NCBI GenBank assembly: GCA_019648995.1
Contig: BLXT01007882.1
Coordinates: forward strand, 2,095,931 to 2,123,239
Source of the DNA: Plakobranchus ocellatus
Lineage: Eukaryota > Mollusca > Gastropoda > Plakobranchidae
Direction: 5' to 3'
Length of the DNA stretch: 27,309 bases
Below the pieces are notes generated by a model. The model saw nothing but the letters and a program-made list of their open reading frames with translations. It did not search any database and was not told where the DNA came from. The position numbers and the translations under genes were made by a program. Below, one piece after another: positions 1-13,700 of the stretch (the stretch's first letter is position 1; each line of letters starts with the position of its first letter).

Positions 1-190
1 GCATGACTCTTAGACACGCCAGAGTTGAGAAATTTTCCATTAAATAGAGCGATAGCCTGTGTTGTTTTGAAACAACCATCGACAGGTGCGTCATACCTGC
101 GCGCGTGGTTGTATTGTAACAACCATCGGTCAGTGCGTAATACCCCGCGCACGTGGTTGTATTGTGACAACATGCGCATAAGAGAGGTTA
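1..190. repeat. Tandem hairpin repeat, period about 48 bp
   Basis: Three copies of a short hairpin occur at 61-76 (GTTGTTTTGAAACAAC), 107-124 (GGTTGTATTGTAACAACC) and 155-172. They are separated by related CpG-rich spacers containing CATCG..CAG.TGCGT.ATACC and CGCG[C/T]. The stretch starts with ACTCTTAGACACGCCA at 6-21, which recurs inverted at 15133-15148. CTCTTAG also begins the TTAA-flanked element at 24577. This may be the end of a related DNA transposon cut by the window edge. Confidence 0.6.
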
Positions 191-2825
191 ATATGAGCTA
201 TTATTGCGATTTACAAAATTTGTTTCCTCCTGCAGTAAGTCATATCAGTCGGAACAAATTTAATGAAAAAAATTTTTTTTTCACTTTATAAATTGCCATG
301 GTAATAGGCCTAACTGACATCTTGAATTTCTTGAATAGCTAATTATATTATGATTTTCAAAATGTGTTTCCTCCTGCTGCATTCTGCAATACATATTCTC
401 TAAAACGTAAAAGAGTCCTTTTGTTATATTTTATATCATGAAAAGGTTTTATAAACATTTTATATATATTGTATATGGTGGTTTCAAGTTCAATATTGTA
501 TGAAAAAAAATCAAATTCTCAAAAAAAAAAAAAATCCATGGTATTGCTAAAAGCCTCTTTCAAATGTTATTGAGAATATCAACATGGTAATAGCCATGAT
601 TTCCACATTTTTGAGCCTTCGCAGTTTGATTCGATGAAGCAGATTTTCTTAAAATTTCTGCATTTTGAGGGGGTTGTTGTCTCCCTGACCCCCTACCAGG
701 GCGTTGCCTTGGACCCGTTCCCCACATTTTAAAAAATCCTCGGTTTTCATAATTACCTGTTGGGAGCACTGATAAATTACGGAGAAAATAGCTTTTTTGT
801 GATGAAAAAGCATGGTGAGAAAATGCATTCAAAGTGTGTATAGAAATTTACATAATTAAGTCAACAAATCATCGATATCTTTTCCAAACGAGATATTTTC
901 TTTTCTTTTGATAATTGTTGTAAAGATAGGCATGAATAAGCTGGCCTTAAATGGATGAAGTGAAAAAGAAACTAATTCAAATTAGATTGATACCGAAACG
1001 ATCAAAAGCATAAAAAGTAATTAAGTAATCAATAGCTAATCGATAGTCAATAAAAAATTGATGTCATTTAAAAAAATTGGGATTTTTCCAATTGCTTTTT
1101 TTTTTTAGGAGGAAGGTGAGGCGAGTAATGAATGGCAAAGAATTGCTAAAATCATAAGAACAATACAATGCAAACCTCAAAAACAAAGTCCGATTTGTCG
1201 AATTCCTTATGGATCGAAGTATTAGCAATCTGACTTTTTTTTTTCTTTTTGGCTTTAAAATGGAACTCATTATTTGAAGTCAAGGAAAGACTGAAAATTG
1301 ATTCTCATAATTCGAAGACTACATCGTTTCAAAATGCAATAAGAAAATTTGTTTTCCTCTTACCACTCCAGAGACAGTGATGATCACTGTTTTAACAAAG
1401 CTGGCATACTCCAGGAATGCCATTAATAATAACGTGAGAGAGAGGGAAGGGGTGAAACTAGGGTTAGAGAAGGCAAGTGGGGTGCCAATTGTAAGTTTAA
1501 TAACTAGTGGTGTTTTGTGACCCCTAATTTGACCCATTTAATAATGGTGGAGTCCACAAACTTGTCCCAAATCGCTTGCTCAGATTTGTGCATCTAATAT
1601 ATTATAAATAAAACCTAATTTGTTAATATGTGTTATGCATTGTTAATGACATGAAGAAACAGCAATTAAAGCAAGATTGTCTTTTTGTTGGTTTATGTAT
1701 TTTATTTGAATTTTTTTGTTTCCCTGTCACCATAAAATGCAATTTTCACACGTTCTTTCACGTTTTTGTGATTTTGTTGTTCAAAGGGCTAAAGAGATTA
1801 TTAAATATGGATTTTGATCAATCTAAGCACCTCAAAAACATTCTTTGAACATTTTTCTGCATTTTAAGCACCAACAGTAGCTTTGAAATGCATTTTCAAC
1901 TTTTATAAGCGGGCTGCAAAAACCTCACTGCTAACTACATGTTGTGTGACGCCGGGATGTTAGATAGACCGTGGTCATATAAATATAAAATATTGACTCC
2001 TGCTTGCAAAAAGTGGTTCACTATCGTAAAGAGGAATGTAAATGTCAATAGTAAACCAAAGTTAGTGATTTAAAGCAGTTTTGTGACCACTAGACATAGA
2101 AGATCGCCTGGCATGTCGCCTCAATCTGATATCTGGAATTTCATTTCAGTTTCAATTTCGTTTCGCACAGCTGAAGTTCGGGATTTTTTTGTATGTGTGC
2201 GAAACAAAATCTGTCAATATTGTTCGGTGAAAAAGTGTTTACTCCTCTTCAATCTTGAAAAATAGGTTTAGCATTGGCTTGTTTGCAGTGTGTCGCGTGA
2301 AAGACCACTGTCTATGACCAGAGTGGTTCTTTACATCTATAATTTCAGAGATTAAAAAAATCATAGCTGCATTGGTATTCGGATGCCTTCCGAGCATTAT
2401 ACTTTCTATTGACAACAGTACTGTACATTCAAAACCATAGGATTCTCATGTTTGGGCTGAATTTTTGTTGTCTTTTTGTAGGCTCTATAGTTATTGTGGG
2501 TGGACGCCAGGAATCGGCAACACACACTTTTCCAGTGTGTATTCTTTCAACCCATCATTCTTTTTAATTGCTATATTGACTACAATATTATCCTCTACAA
2601 TACTATGACTCTTGCCTGTGATAATTATTTGAAAAAAAATAGTATAGTGAATATAGAAAGGATCTTTTTCTGTTGAAACCTTCTGTGTTTTGTTGTAACT
2701 TTAGAAGTAATGATCGCTAGGTCGGGAGAGTCTTAAATTTGAATTCAGCATTAAATTATCTTTCTTTTGATGCATAATATGTGTAAGTTTGTGTATGATG
2801 AAAAATTGATGGTTTTGGACAATCT
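191..2825. other. Upstream non-coding DNA
   Basis: AT-rich sequence with many poly-A and poly-T runs and no convincing coding exon on either strand. Short open frames here have no recognisable domain and no coding-like composition. A GC-richer patch at about 665-715 contains the near-perfect inverted repeat CCAGGGCGTTGCCTTGG (696-712) between pyrimidine-rich CCCTGACCCCCT and GGACCCGTTCCCC. That style is familiar from interspersed repeats of invertebrates. I see no promoter or 5' UTR exon that I could defend. Confidence 0.5.
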
Positions 2826-2921
2826 CAAATCATATTTGTGGAATCCGCCTAGTTCAAAGTCTCATAATTCAAAGTTTTGGTTCATACTCTGGGATTTAGA
2901 GTTATGAGGTTTCCACTGTAT
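2826..2921. repeat. Terminal repeat of a pogo/Tigger-like DNA transposon (remnant)
   Basis: The stretch ends GAGGTTTCCACTGTA. Read on the minus strand it starts TACAGTGGAAACCTCATAA. That fits Tc1/mariner-superfamily pogo/Tigger ends, which begin CAGTGgaACCTC after a TA target site. Internal CATAATTCAAAG repeats are also typical. I found no matching opposite end, so it is a solo or truncated end. A pogo-type transposase fragment lies in the 3' flank at 23305-23571. Confidence 0.45.
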
Positions 2922-3454
2922 TTCGATTGATTAAACTTAAAGCTTTAAAATTGTGTGTCTTTCCTCCTTGTAATGATCTTCTTATAGATATGATGGAGCT
3001 TTCTAAATTAAAACTTCTGGATTAAAAAAAATTTTTTTTATTTGAAAATTATAGGGATCAGACATACAGACATGTAACTGCTGATGTTACTCAAACCAAT
3101 CAAATGAAGTGAATTAATTCACATCTTTCCACTTGTCATGGCAAAGCCTTTGCTTTCATGGTTTGATGGTGACTGATTCACTCATTTAATTGTACAGTGG
3201 TGAATACATGAAAACATTAAGAAATGGGGAGAATATGTGTGGTTGTGTGTTTGCGTCTGCCACTGAGGTTGAGAGGAAAGATGTATGTGTACACTTTCCT
3301 AGCTAAGTAGTCTAGAAAAAAGCTAAATACTTGAGTTTACAGTCATATTTCACTTTGCCTTAGAGATAAATTTATTTCATACTTTGTTAAGGAATAATTA
3401 AAATATTTTTTTGCATTCCTTTCCTCCTTTTTCCTCATCTTCTTTGTTCTGCAG
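2922..3454. other. Upstream intron or 5' flank ending in the exon 1 acceptor
   Basis: AT-rich sequence with no gene. It ends in a long pyrimidine tract (about 3411-3450) and CTGCAG at 3454, a strong splice acceptor. This implies an untranslated or short coding first exon further upstream that I could not place. Bases 3455-3476 would be 5' UTR. Confidence 0.65.
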
Positions 3455-3476
3455 TTGCTATTTGAAAAGAAAAGAC

Positions 3477-4700
3477 ATGGCACCTGAAAAGAATAGCCAG
3501 GATATACATATTTGTGGAAGCTGTCGCACAGAATTCTCTGACATTTTGGAGTTCATTCAGCATAAAAAGAATTCTTGCGGGTCAAGAGAGATTAATGTCC
3601 ATCCCCAAGCATCTCAACTCACAGTTCAAGAAACTGCAGAAGAAAAAACAGATACTGAATCATCCTCGGCTACCTACACTGTAAAAGCAAGTGATTCATT
3701 GTCCAGTAATATTCCAGTGGCGATAGGCAGTCATGAGGAGCCTGAGTCTTTACACCACAAAACTTTTTTTATGTCAGATTCACCTGAAAATGGGGTTTTG
3801 ACAAGTGAAGCTATAAACTCTACTGGAGACCACACAGTTTATTTGCCCTTGGAACAACTCTGCAAAGGAGATAATTCGATGGTTAGGTATTATCCTTATC
3901 AAAGTTTCTCCCCAGGTACCCAAGTTTCACAAAACAAGAACTGTCTCCAGCTCAGGCAAAACAAGACATCTGAAGAGGAAAGTATGCCATCTCAGCCAAA
4001 TTCAAGCCAAAAGGGTCAAGCTGACAGATTTTCAACTGATGGTATTGCTGTGTACATAGTCAGTCCCAAATCATTTGCTTCAACTGCAATAACTCCCCAG
4101 GAAACACTGCATTCAAATTGTCATGTCCAAGTATCAAAAGCATCTGATATGTCTGTACAGAGAGAAACTACTCGCACTGTCGTAAGTATGAAAAATGGTC
4201 TCTCTGGATATGAGCAGGCCAAGAAATTGTGTCTGAAAATGGAATGCCGCCCAAGCTGTGCCCAAGACAGCTCTAGGTGTATTTTTCCTGAGAGTGGCCT
4301 GGCCTCAGGCTCAGACAATTCTACACCCTGTCCGGAAGACTTGGAAGTTGGTCAAATCTCAGCTTCCATGTTGGAACAGCAAGCTCCACGAGCCCCTCAA
4401 GGCTCTGGAAGAACATTTCCTTCTGGAAACAGCAGCAGTTCAGCAGCAGCTGAGAACAGCCCCAACACCTCAAACCAGTTTCCTCCATATACTGACACTG
4501 GATCAGCATGCACAGTCACAGTATCACTTCCTGCAGCACATAGGGCTGGTCTCAGTTACATAAGACAAAATACAGCAAGTGCACCAACAGTTGTTAGTTT
4601 CACAGATGAAAGAGAGAAGAGAGGGCGTTTGCAGGGCTTATCTGATGATCTTCTAGAGAATCTCAACACTGACTCTCCTGCAAGAAATCTAAGTTCTGAT
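3477..4700 (+). CDS. ZFP64: ZFP64-like coding exon 1: C2HC finger and start of long linker
   Basis: Codes residues 1-408. The acceptor is a pyrimidine tract ending CTGCAG at 3454 and the donor is GAT|gtaagt at 4701, phase 0. The C2HC finger occupies residues 13-34, and the rest is Ser/Thr/Gln-rich with no recognisable domain. The reading frame stays open upstream to the acceptor (CYLKRKDM). A further upstream coding exon is therefore possible, but the ATG at 3477 has the better context. Reading past the donor meets a stop at 4731. Confidence 0.9.
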
Positions 4701-7700
4701 GTAAGTGTAAACTTTACAAATATGATTCAATAATTCAAAAACTGAAAAATAAATATACTCACCATAAAAGCCTTTGTTTTAAAACCACTCCTAGTGTGAT
4801 GGATAATGCCTGTAAACCTTCAACACAAAAGAAAATTCCTGATCTTTTCTTAACCTCAAATTTCCAAAAATTAAAATGCCAATATCTTCGCACAAACCAG
4901 AATATTTCACTGTTGCTAGGCTGATAAAATGAAATGTAAGGCTGAATCAATGATGTGACTTGGTACTCATTTAAACTGGTCTCATGATATTTTATTTGAA
5001 CCCATCAAAGTAGCACATTTTATCTGAATACAAAAAAGGTATTTTGATTTAAGAAGAATTAGGCTTCTTATTTTGTTGTCAGGGTTTCTCTTTAGTTTTT
5101 ACAGTGACCATCCCCTAATTGTTTGCATTGAATTGAAGCCACCCCTTTCTAAATTCTCCTGTCAAATATACTGCTATGTGAAGAACTTCCACAGCAAGAA
5201 TGTAGATGTGCTAGACTATTGAAAAATGTAGGAAAAAATTTAAATAAAATAATTTTGAGATTCAAATTTTTTCTCCCATTATTCTTTGTCTTTTTTTTTA
5301 TCAAAACTTTAGAGAGAGTGGTCAGCAAAATGCCTTTTTTATCAGTGGAGTATGTTGCAATTTTTAAAAGAGGTGCCTTTTTTTGTTTTTCCAAGTTTTT
5401 ATGTTTAGTTTTTTGCCACTTTAATTTGCATGCCATCAAAGGATTTTCTTTAGGAGTGAGTTCATGTCTTGCTGCTCAGCCAGACTTGAATACTAACACA
5501 ATCATTAGAAGTAATTAACTTAAGATTTGACATATTATTTAGTTTTTTTTAAAATACATTTTGAAAACGGTACTTCCAACATGTGCAAGTAGAAGTAATA
5601 TGTCAGTAGATATATTTATGTAAATTTGTTTGTTCAATTTTCAGGTTGTTTTTCAAAGAACCAACATTTCAAAAGCAAAATCCACTAACTGCACTTCCTC
5701 TTCCTCATCTTTGCCTGTTCAACAACTGCCACTCACCGGTTTCAAAGCTGTGTTTACCAGCCCATCTCGATCAGGGCACCGCTTGAGCCCTGCACAGGAT
5801 GTAGACTTAATTTTATCTGATACCTCCAAGATTTCACATCACATGTTAAAGGGTTTAGTTCACTCTCAAGATTCCCAAAACTTTTCATCCAGCAGGAACA
5901 CCACTATATACAAAAATATTTCTGCAGCAGCAAAAGTGCCAAGGAATTTAAACAATGGAGGAATAAGCCAAAACTTTGTTCCACAAAGTTTTTCTCAAAA
6001 GTTGGGTTTGAAAAGAGGAGCAGAAAGGCAGATCACCTTTGATAATGGTGAGATTCCTACTCTTAAAGAGAACAAAAGAATTGCAATCAGCTCACAAAGC
6101 AAAAGCTATTCTCATGCTGCACCAGTGATGAACTACACTACTGGAGACACATTCTCTCAAAAGTTGCCACTAAACTCGGTGCCTGGGTTAAATTCAATAA
6201 CCTCTAACATTAAGCAAAATCCAGTGAGGACACCAAACTCTGTAACTAGCACTAATACTAGTATCACAGCTATCACCCCTCTCTTGGGACAGCAAGTAAT
6301 TGCAATAAAAAAATCTCCTGTGCAGACAAAACCTTCTCACGCCTGTCCAAAAGATCATTCTGTAACACCAATGAGTGTCTGCAGCAGTCATCCCCAACAT
6401 GAGAAGCCTGTAACAACTCAGACAAATTCTGAAACAGTTATGGTCTACAAAAATGGGGATGGCAATGTTGTAATGGCACCAAAAAATGTTCATGCTATGC
6501 TTCCTTCTCACCAATTGAATCATAATAACAACTCTGGTACTGTCCAGTATTATCCTGTTCTTAGCCAAATAGTGATGCCCTCAAACTTACCTGATCAGTC
6601 ATCGCAGCAGGTGCTGTTACAGCTTCAGGGAGGAGAACATCAGTTTCAACAAGAGCACGGGAATAATCCAATTTCTAATGTCATTGGTGCATCTTCTCTT
6701 GAAAGATCTGTGGAGAGCAGAGAAATTACTTGTCCAATCAGCATCCCACTTAAACATAAAAAACTTACAAACTCTGCACAGTCGGTCGTCTACATGCAGA
6801 CGCCACAAGTGTCCAGTTCTATCCCTTGTCCACCTCCTTTAATATTTCATGGTGCCACCAGTGCTGTTCCACCTACATCTGTTAAAACAAGGACTCTGAC
6901 GGCCAGAGAAAATGTCAACACCTCTGTTTCAAGAGAGCCTTATATTATCAAGCCTAAGAAAAGACTTGGCAAGCAAATTGCTCCAAATCTTGATCTAGTC
7001 TCTCCATTGTGGCAACCAGGTATGTAACATGTCGTGATACCATTTTTGAGGCATCAAATTTTGCATTATCCAAGTATAAAAAACTTAGGAGCAGGAGGTC
7101 AATGAAAACTTTACTTTGTTTACAAAGCTCAAAGAAAATATTTCATAAAGGCTCTTATTATACAATAAAACATTATTTTTTTTGTATTGGCATCTTGTTT
7201 TAAAAGTCATTATGCTACATAAATTACATTAAAAAAAAAAAGGTAATTAATAATTTGCATCATGTGACTCCTATTCTTATTTTGAGGCTCATTTGCTTTC
7301 TTAGGAATCTTCTCTTGTGCTTGGCGTTATAAAGCTGACTTGATCTGCAGTTGTAGTTATACATTTTTGTGAGGTTATTGTTGTTATTATGACCATATCA
7401 GTGCATCTAATATCCTTAAAGATTGACTCTGAGTCTGTAAATTTGGAAAGTTGGGGTAATACTTTGATGAGAGACATCAGGATGAATTTGAAACCATGCT
7501 TACAACTAGATATGAACTAAGCCAACAGCATAAGAAATTAAACTCTTTGGCTGTCTTTCGGTGCACAGTGAGCTTCACAGGAGCCTTAGAGTAGAAGTGC
7601 TAGTCTAGCCATAGGACTCCTTGTGGTGGATCTGATCAAGTACTCTTTCTTAACATATCTATGAAGCATGAATGTCTGTGCTGTTTACTGGTATTTCTAC

Positions 7701-10700
7701 ATTATGGTTGTAATCAACGAACAAAATTCCCTGCTTTGTGTCTAATAATTGTCTGAGACTGAAATTTATGCCATCAAATCTATTCACTATTTTGAAGCCT
7801 TTTCAAGGGTTTCTTTCAGTGACAAATTGGTGGTTTATGGTAGGCCATATCAAAATTGTCTTGGCATTTAGCCACATCAATGGTGGCTATTACAGATGTT
7901 TGTACAGAAAGAGAAGAATTGTCATTAAGTTTATTTTAATATGTCAAATATCATTTTCACTCCATCAGACATTTGGTTGAACTAAGCTTGGTCAAATAGT
8001 ATGCTCATCTCATTTTGACGACTAATTCATTGACAGTGTTATATAATCACTCCAGGTTGTTATTGTATTTTCTACAATGAAGCATTAGTTTTTTATCCAT
8101 ACTATCCTGCATATTTTTTTTTCTTTTTATATCTTTATGTTATTGTCTCTTCTTTCTAACAAATGTTCTTTAAACATTTGTGCTGGGGATTGAGCATTAG
8201 ATTGTTCATTCTGTATCAATCTAATTTTCATTACATTAACATAGTTTTCAGTTTCTTTGCTATTGGGAATTTCACATATTTTTTCATAATTTTTATATTT
8301 ATAACATAAATTGCATTTGTAAAGAAGGAAATTGTCCATTTATATTCTTAATATTGAGTAGCTTTATAAAATGTATTTATTTCAGGATTAGATGAAGAAG
8401 CTAAATCATGTACACAAATTCAAGAAAGCAAGAAAGAAAGACGGTTCACTTGCAAATTTGATAAATGCAGGTAAACTAGCGCTTTTAAGTTTCAAACCAG
8501 TATGAAGCTATTTTAAGCTCCTGTTTCTGTCTCCTCCTCCCCCACCCCCTTTCCCCAACACTGACACATACTACACATAATAGAGGTTGTTGAAATTGCT
8601 TGTTTGTTCCATACCAATTTAATCCTCATAAAGATATCTGCATATTGAAGTAAGGGGAAAATAAGGATGGAAAAAGAAATGTCCAGCACTGATGCAAAAT
8701 TAAAGTCTTCTAATTGAAGTGTTTCAAATGCAGTTCAGAAAACAGCAGAATTTGATACTTTTCATTAAAAAAAAATACTGTGGGATATTCTGATTGATTC
8801 ATTGTGTATCCAGGTACTCCTCCAGCTTGTATAAGGATATCGAGAGGCATACTCGCACCCATACTGGAGAAAGACCTTTCAGGTGCCATCAGTGTGGAAA
8901 AACTTTCAACCGATCAGACAAGCTTATAGTCCATCAAAGATGGCATGAAGGCACAAAACCATTTCAATGCAATTTTTGTGAGTGAAAATTCTTATTGAGT
9001 TTTACAAGCCAATTTAATGATCTCAAGCTGATTTACTTTTTTTTAGGTCATATTGGTAGCAAGTTTGAATAAAGGGGAGGGTTCCAGCCAATCTGAAGCC
9101 AAGATCACTTACCATTGCATCACAGTTATGAGTGTACAAGTGAAAGGCCTATGCATTAAAACTGATAATTTCTGAACAGCGAGTCCCTGGGAAGTAAGAA
9201 GCTTATAGTGGTAGTTATTTGAAAGGATAAATATTATTTCATTGGAGCTGTCCTGGACTTGAATGTCTCAAGAACAATCCAAATGAACTGGAGTTGGCAT
9301 GCGTAGGTGGAAAGTGAGATAGCCATTTATTTATTTTACAAATACACATATGTGTGTGTGTAAGGGTGGGTGCACACATGCATGCCTGCCTAACTGCCTG
9401 TCTGTCTGTTCCTCTTTATGTATGGCATGAAATTTTGTCTAAAGTCAACAGAGAAAGTGCAAATATAAACATAGTATTGCAAATGATCGGTTTAAAATTA
9501 TTTTAATGTTGTTTTGCACTGAATGATAGGACTTCAGCCGCCTAATAGTGTTTTGAATTGTATGAAATATGAACCATGCATACAAAATGAGTCATATGTC
9601 AGGATTCACACATGAAAGCAAAGTATATAAAAGTAGTTCAGAGATTGAAAACAATTTTTTTGAATTTCTTTAATTGATAACTTTAATGTGCACAAGACTA
9701 TTTTTCAATATCTTTAGCTGTTTTCAAATATTTTGCTATATATTATGTTGGTCAAGTCTCGTTTTGTATCACCAGTTACAAATGATTTTGTGAAATTATT
9801 TGATCAGCATTTATCTGATATAAGTGAAAGCTCATTTCTAAAAAGAAAATTCATGATATCATAAAATTTGTCTTCAAAGTGGTAAATGCTATATATTTTA
9901 AAGAAAACATACTTTGCCTGAAATGAAAATATGTTATCAAATACATGTATAGTATTACCAAGTAATATTTGGTATCAAAACCACCCTAGGCGATAGTGGA
10001 CTTGGAAGAGCCCCAGAGATAGAAGTAGAAACAAAACAGATTATACTCTCATTCAAAAACGATTCCAAAACACCATCAAAACATTGAAATCACTACTGGG
10101 AGCTGACTGTGATTCAGATCATATTGCAGTAGTGTGTGGATTTCAGATAAAACTTAAGAAATTAAGAAAGGCAAAGGCTAATCCTAAACTCCAAATGGAC
10201 TTACTAATATCTGATGAAACTAAGAGACAAAATTGCTATAGCTGTGCATAACAAATATGAGATTTTAAACAACATCTCAGAAGTAGAAGAATTAGGTCAG
10301 AAATGAAAAATTCACTTAATGAAGCCATAGAGAAGAACATTCCCAAAAAAGATAAAAAAGAGCATAAGAAATGGATAAACAAAGAAATACTCGATTTAAT
10401 GGAAGAAAGGTGCAAATAAAAAAATGTAGAAACCAGACCTAAACAGGAACAATCAAAATAAAATGCAATGCGGCAAAAATGAATGGATTCATCAACAATG
10501 TAAGGAAATAGAGTGCTAAATATAGACAGCAAATTCATGCATACTAAATTTAAGGACAACATACCTGAGTGGTACAATTCCAAAAGATCTTTGTAAATCT
10601 GATTTTTATAGTACTGCCTAAAAGACCAGGAGCAACAGAATGTGAACTTCATAGAACTATCAGTTTAATGAGCCATTTTACAAAAGTCCCGTTACACGTT

Positions 10701-13700
10701 TTGATGCATAGAATGGGCAAAAGTCTAAGACCACAAATATCTCCAAAACAGTTTGGCTTTATGCTTGATAAAGGGACTAGAACCGCAATATTCACTTTGT
10801 CAATGCTTATGGAAAGGTGTATAGAAATGCAAAAAGATCTTCCCCTCTGTTTCAATGATTATTCTAAGGCCTTTCCCAAGTTAAACTTGTAGAGCTGTTT
10901 CATAATCTTGAAAAATTAGACAAGTTAAAAAATTCAACTATCTAGTTTACCTGATGATGATATTAAGTATAGTAGCAATATCACAAAAAAAACCCAGATG
11001 CATCCAATATAATGGAATATTCTGGAAAAATCCAAATTGGAACTAACTTTTAAGATGACAGGGGATGTTTGCATCGCAAACTAAAAAAATTGAAAATCTG
11101 AATATCTTATTTGTGTTCATAATGTATTGGAGTTACACTTAATGCAAGATATATCTGAGGCACTGGCTTTTAAAAAAAATTCTTTTTAAATAAGTTATTC
11201 AAATATTGATTTCAAATCCGTCAAAAGAGGTGTGAGGAAGGGATGTGTAATGTCTCCTGATCTTTTTAATCAATATAATGAAGTGATCTTAAGGAATCTT
11301 GATATTTCAGGCTTAAAAATAAATGGAGAAAATCTTAATAATCTCAGGTATGCAGATGATACAGTTTTAATAGCAGAATCTGGCGAACAACTCCAAAAAC
11401 TTCTAGATCCTGTCGTTTTAGAGAGCAAAAGAATGGGCCTGTCTATGATTTATGAATGTAAAGAAAACGGAATGAATGGTAATCTCAAAGAAATCCTCTA
11501 ACCCCAGCTGCAATCTTGTTAGCAAAGGGGAACAAATCAACAAGTTAAAAAATTCAAATATCTAGGTTACGTGATGATGATACTAAGTAAAGTAGTAATA
11601 TATTCTAAAAAAACCCACATGCATTCAATATAATGGAATATTTTGTAAAGGTCTAAATATGGATCTAATTTTTAAGATGACATGGGGTATTTGCATTGGA
11701 AGCTAAAAAAAAAAAAAAATTGAAAATCTGAAAATTTTAATTGTGTTCATAATGTATTGGACTTAATGCAAGATATATCTGAGGCACTTTTAAAAAAAAA
11801 AATCTTTTTAAATAAGTTGGTGAATGGAAATTAGTTATTCAAGTGTTGATGCCTGTGTATGGTGTTTTTGTTTTTTCTTCTGTTGTCTATCGTGTGAAAT
11901 TTTCTATCACTAAACTTTGCAACTTTGACTTTTTGTCCTATTTTTTTATAAAATCATCAGGTGACTACAAGACTTTGGAAAGTGGAAGTCTTAAAAAGCA
12001 CCTCCGTATTCACTCTAATGAAAGACCTTACAAGTAGGTTGTTGGTATTACAAACAACAAAGTGGTGAACCAGGTTTTCCTAAGAATGCTTATTAATGGA
12101 GAGATTTGTTTGTCATTTGTTACCTCAGAATGAAATGCTATGCAGGTGAAGGGTGTTTCAAAATATTGGCACAGTTGTGGCAATTATAACGGTTTTAGTC
12201 TGAAATATCTCCTTATATATATTATGGGCAAGCCCAGCATTTTTTTATGGCATTTGATATCTGTCAAGGATACTCTCAAAATAAGTAAAACATTTATTTT
12301 CTCACTGCATGATACTTTTGGTTTTTTTTAAAGTCCCCATAAAATTTGAAACAAAACTAAAACAGCTTAATTGTAAAAAGGTAATAAAAACAATCATTTT
12401 CTACTAGCAAAATTGATTCAGTGGGGTAAGAAAATTGTTAACATTTCCTTATGCAATTTTTGATTTTTGTCTAGATGTCAGGTCTGTCCATATGCCAGTC
12501 GAAACTCTTCTCATTTGATTGTCCACTTGCGTACCCATACGGGAGATGCCCCATTCATCTGTTCAGTGTGCAATGCCCAGTTCAAGATTAACTCTGACCT
12601 CAAGCGACATATGCGCACTCACACTGGAGAGAAGCCTTTTAAATGTGACCACTGTGACTATCGGTCTACAAATAAAGGTGAATTCCTGCTTCTTTTTTTT
12701 TTTTTTTAATTAAACCTTAATATATCAGCTTCTTGCACCTCTTTACCAATAAGTATTTTCCAAATGTAAGTAAACTTTTATTTTTTTTATTAGTCTGTAG
12801 ACTGTCTTGATAAAATCTCTAAGAGCCTCTTTCCTGATAAAGAAATGTACTTTATGTACAGTATATAGACCTGAAATAAATGAGAGGGCCTGTTACGCTT
12901 TAGTTCGAGATCTAAATCATTGTCTTTCTCTTTATCATAGTTTGGATCTAGAGTCAGTATGTTTGATACTTTTCTCTTCTTCTCTTTCAACTTCTAACTG
13001 ACCTTCACTTTCTGCATCTAATTTGCCGTTATCCCCTTCAATCTCAGGATTTTCTACAATCCCTCTGACTGACAACCAACCAAGCAATAGCAAAAACTAT
13101 AAGAAAATCCCTGGAAATCATTTCCAGAAGTCACATTTGCAACACTTGAAATTATTAATAGAACCAGAAACTGCATTTGACAAACTCTCTCATGTTGAAA
13201 ACTTGGTAGTGATTGTTTCTGTGACAAGGAAATGAAAGTTTTAACTTTGTGATAAATCAGTAAATTCGAGAAAAAAAAAATAAGATCTTTTCCTTTCTAA
13301 GTAGCTTTACATACAATGTCTAATGAGATCTAGTCTCAAGACATTTGCTTAAGATAGACTTTCTTGTAATTTAAGCTGCTCCTCTGGTTCATATTTTTTT
13401 TCTACTTTTCCATAATCAAATGTTTATTTTAAAGGTGCACAGGCATTCAGAACATTCTCTTTTAGATGCCTACAAATGTAAATGGGTGATGTGATCTGTT
13501 TTGAAAAACCCAGAAATAGAAAATAGGAAGTGCTCATGAATGATTGATGAGCCAAGTGTTAAGATGCAAGTGAGAGGAAGCAATGGAATTTAAGCTAAGG
13601 AGGGTAATGTTCGAATGAGATTTTCTAAAGTTCTAATATCTATTGCCTTATATGCATTCACAATCATTCATACTTTCCTTCACAAGGAATAATTAACATA

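Noticed and set aside
61-172. CRISPR-like array of hairpin repeats
   Set aside because: Only three units, with spacers that resemble each other, in a eukaryotic genome with no cas genes.
560-832. 90-codon minus-strand open frame upstream of the gene
   Set aside because: Spans a GC-richer repeat-like patch, with no domain and no splice context.
4258-4563. 101-codon + strand open frame inside exon 1
   Set aside because: It overlaps the true ZFP64-like frame in another phase and shows no domain.
6194-6568. 124-codon minus-strand open frame
   Set aside because: Antisense of exon 2 with no family resemblance and no independent support.
10236-10652. 138-codon minus-strand open frame in intron 4
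   Set aside because: It is antisense to the LINE spacer and RT start; the Lys-rich sense codons give a Phe/Leu/Ser-rich shadow.
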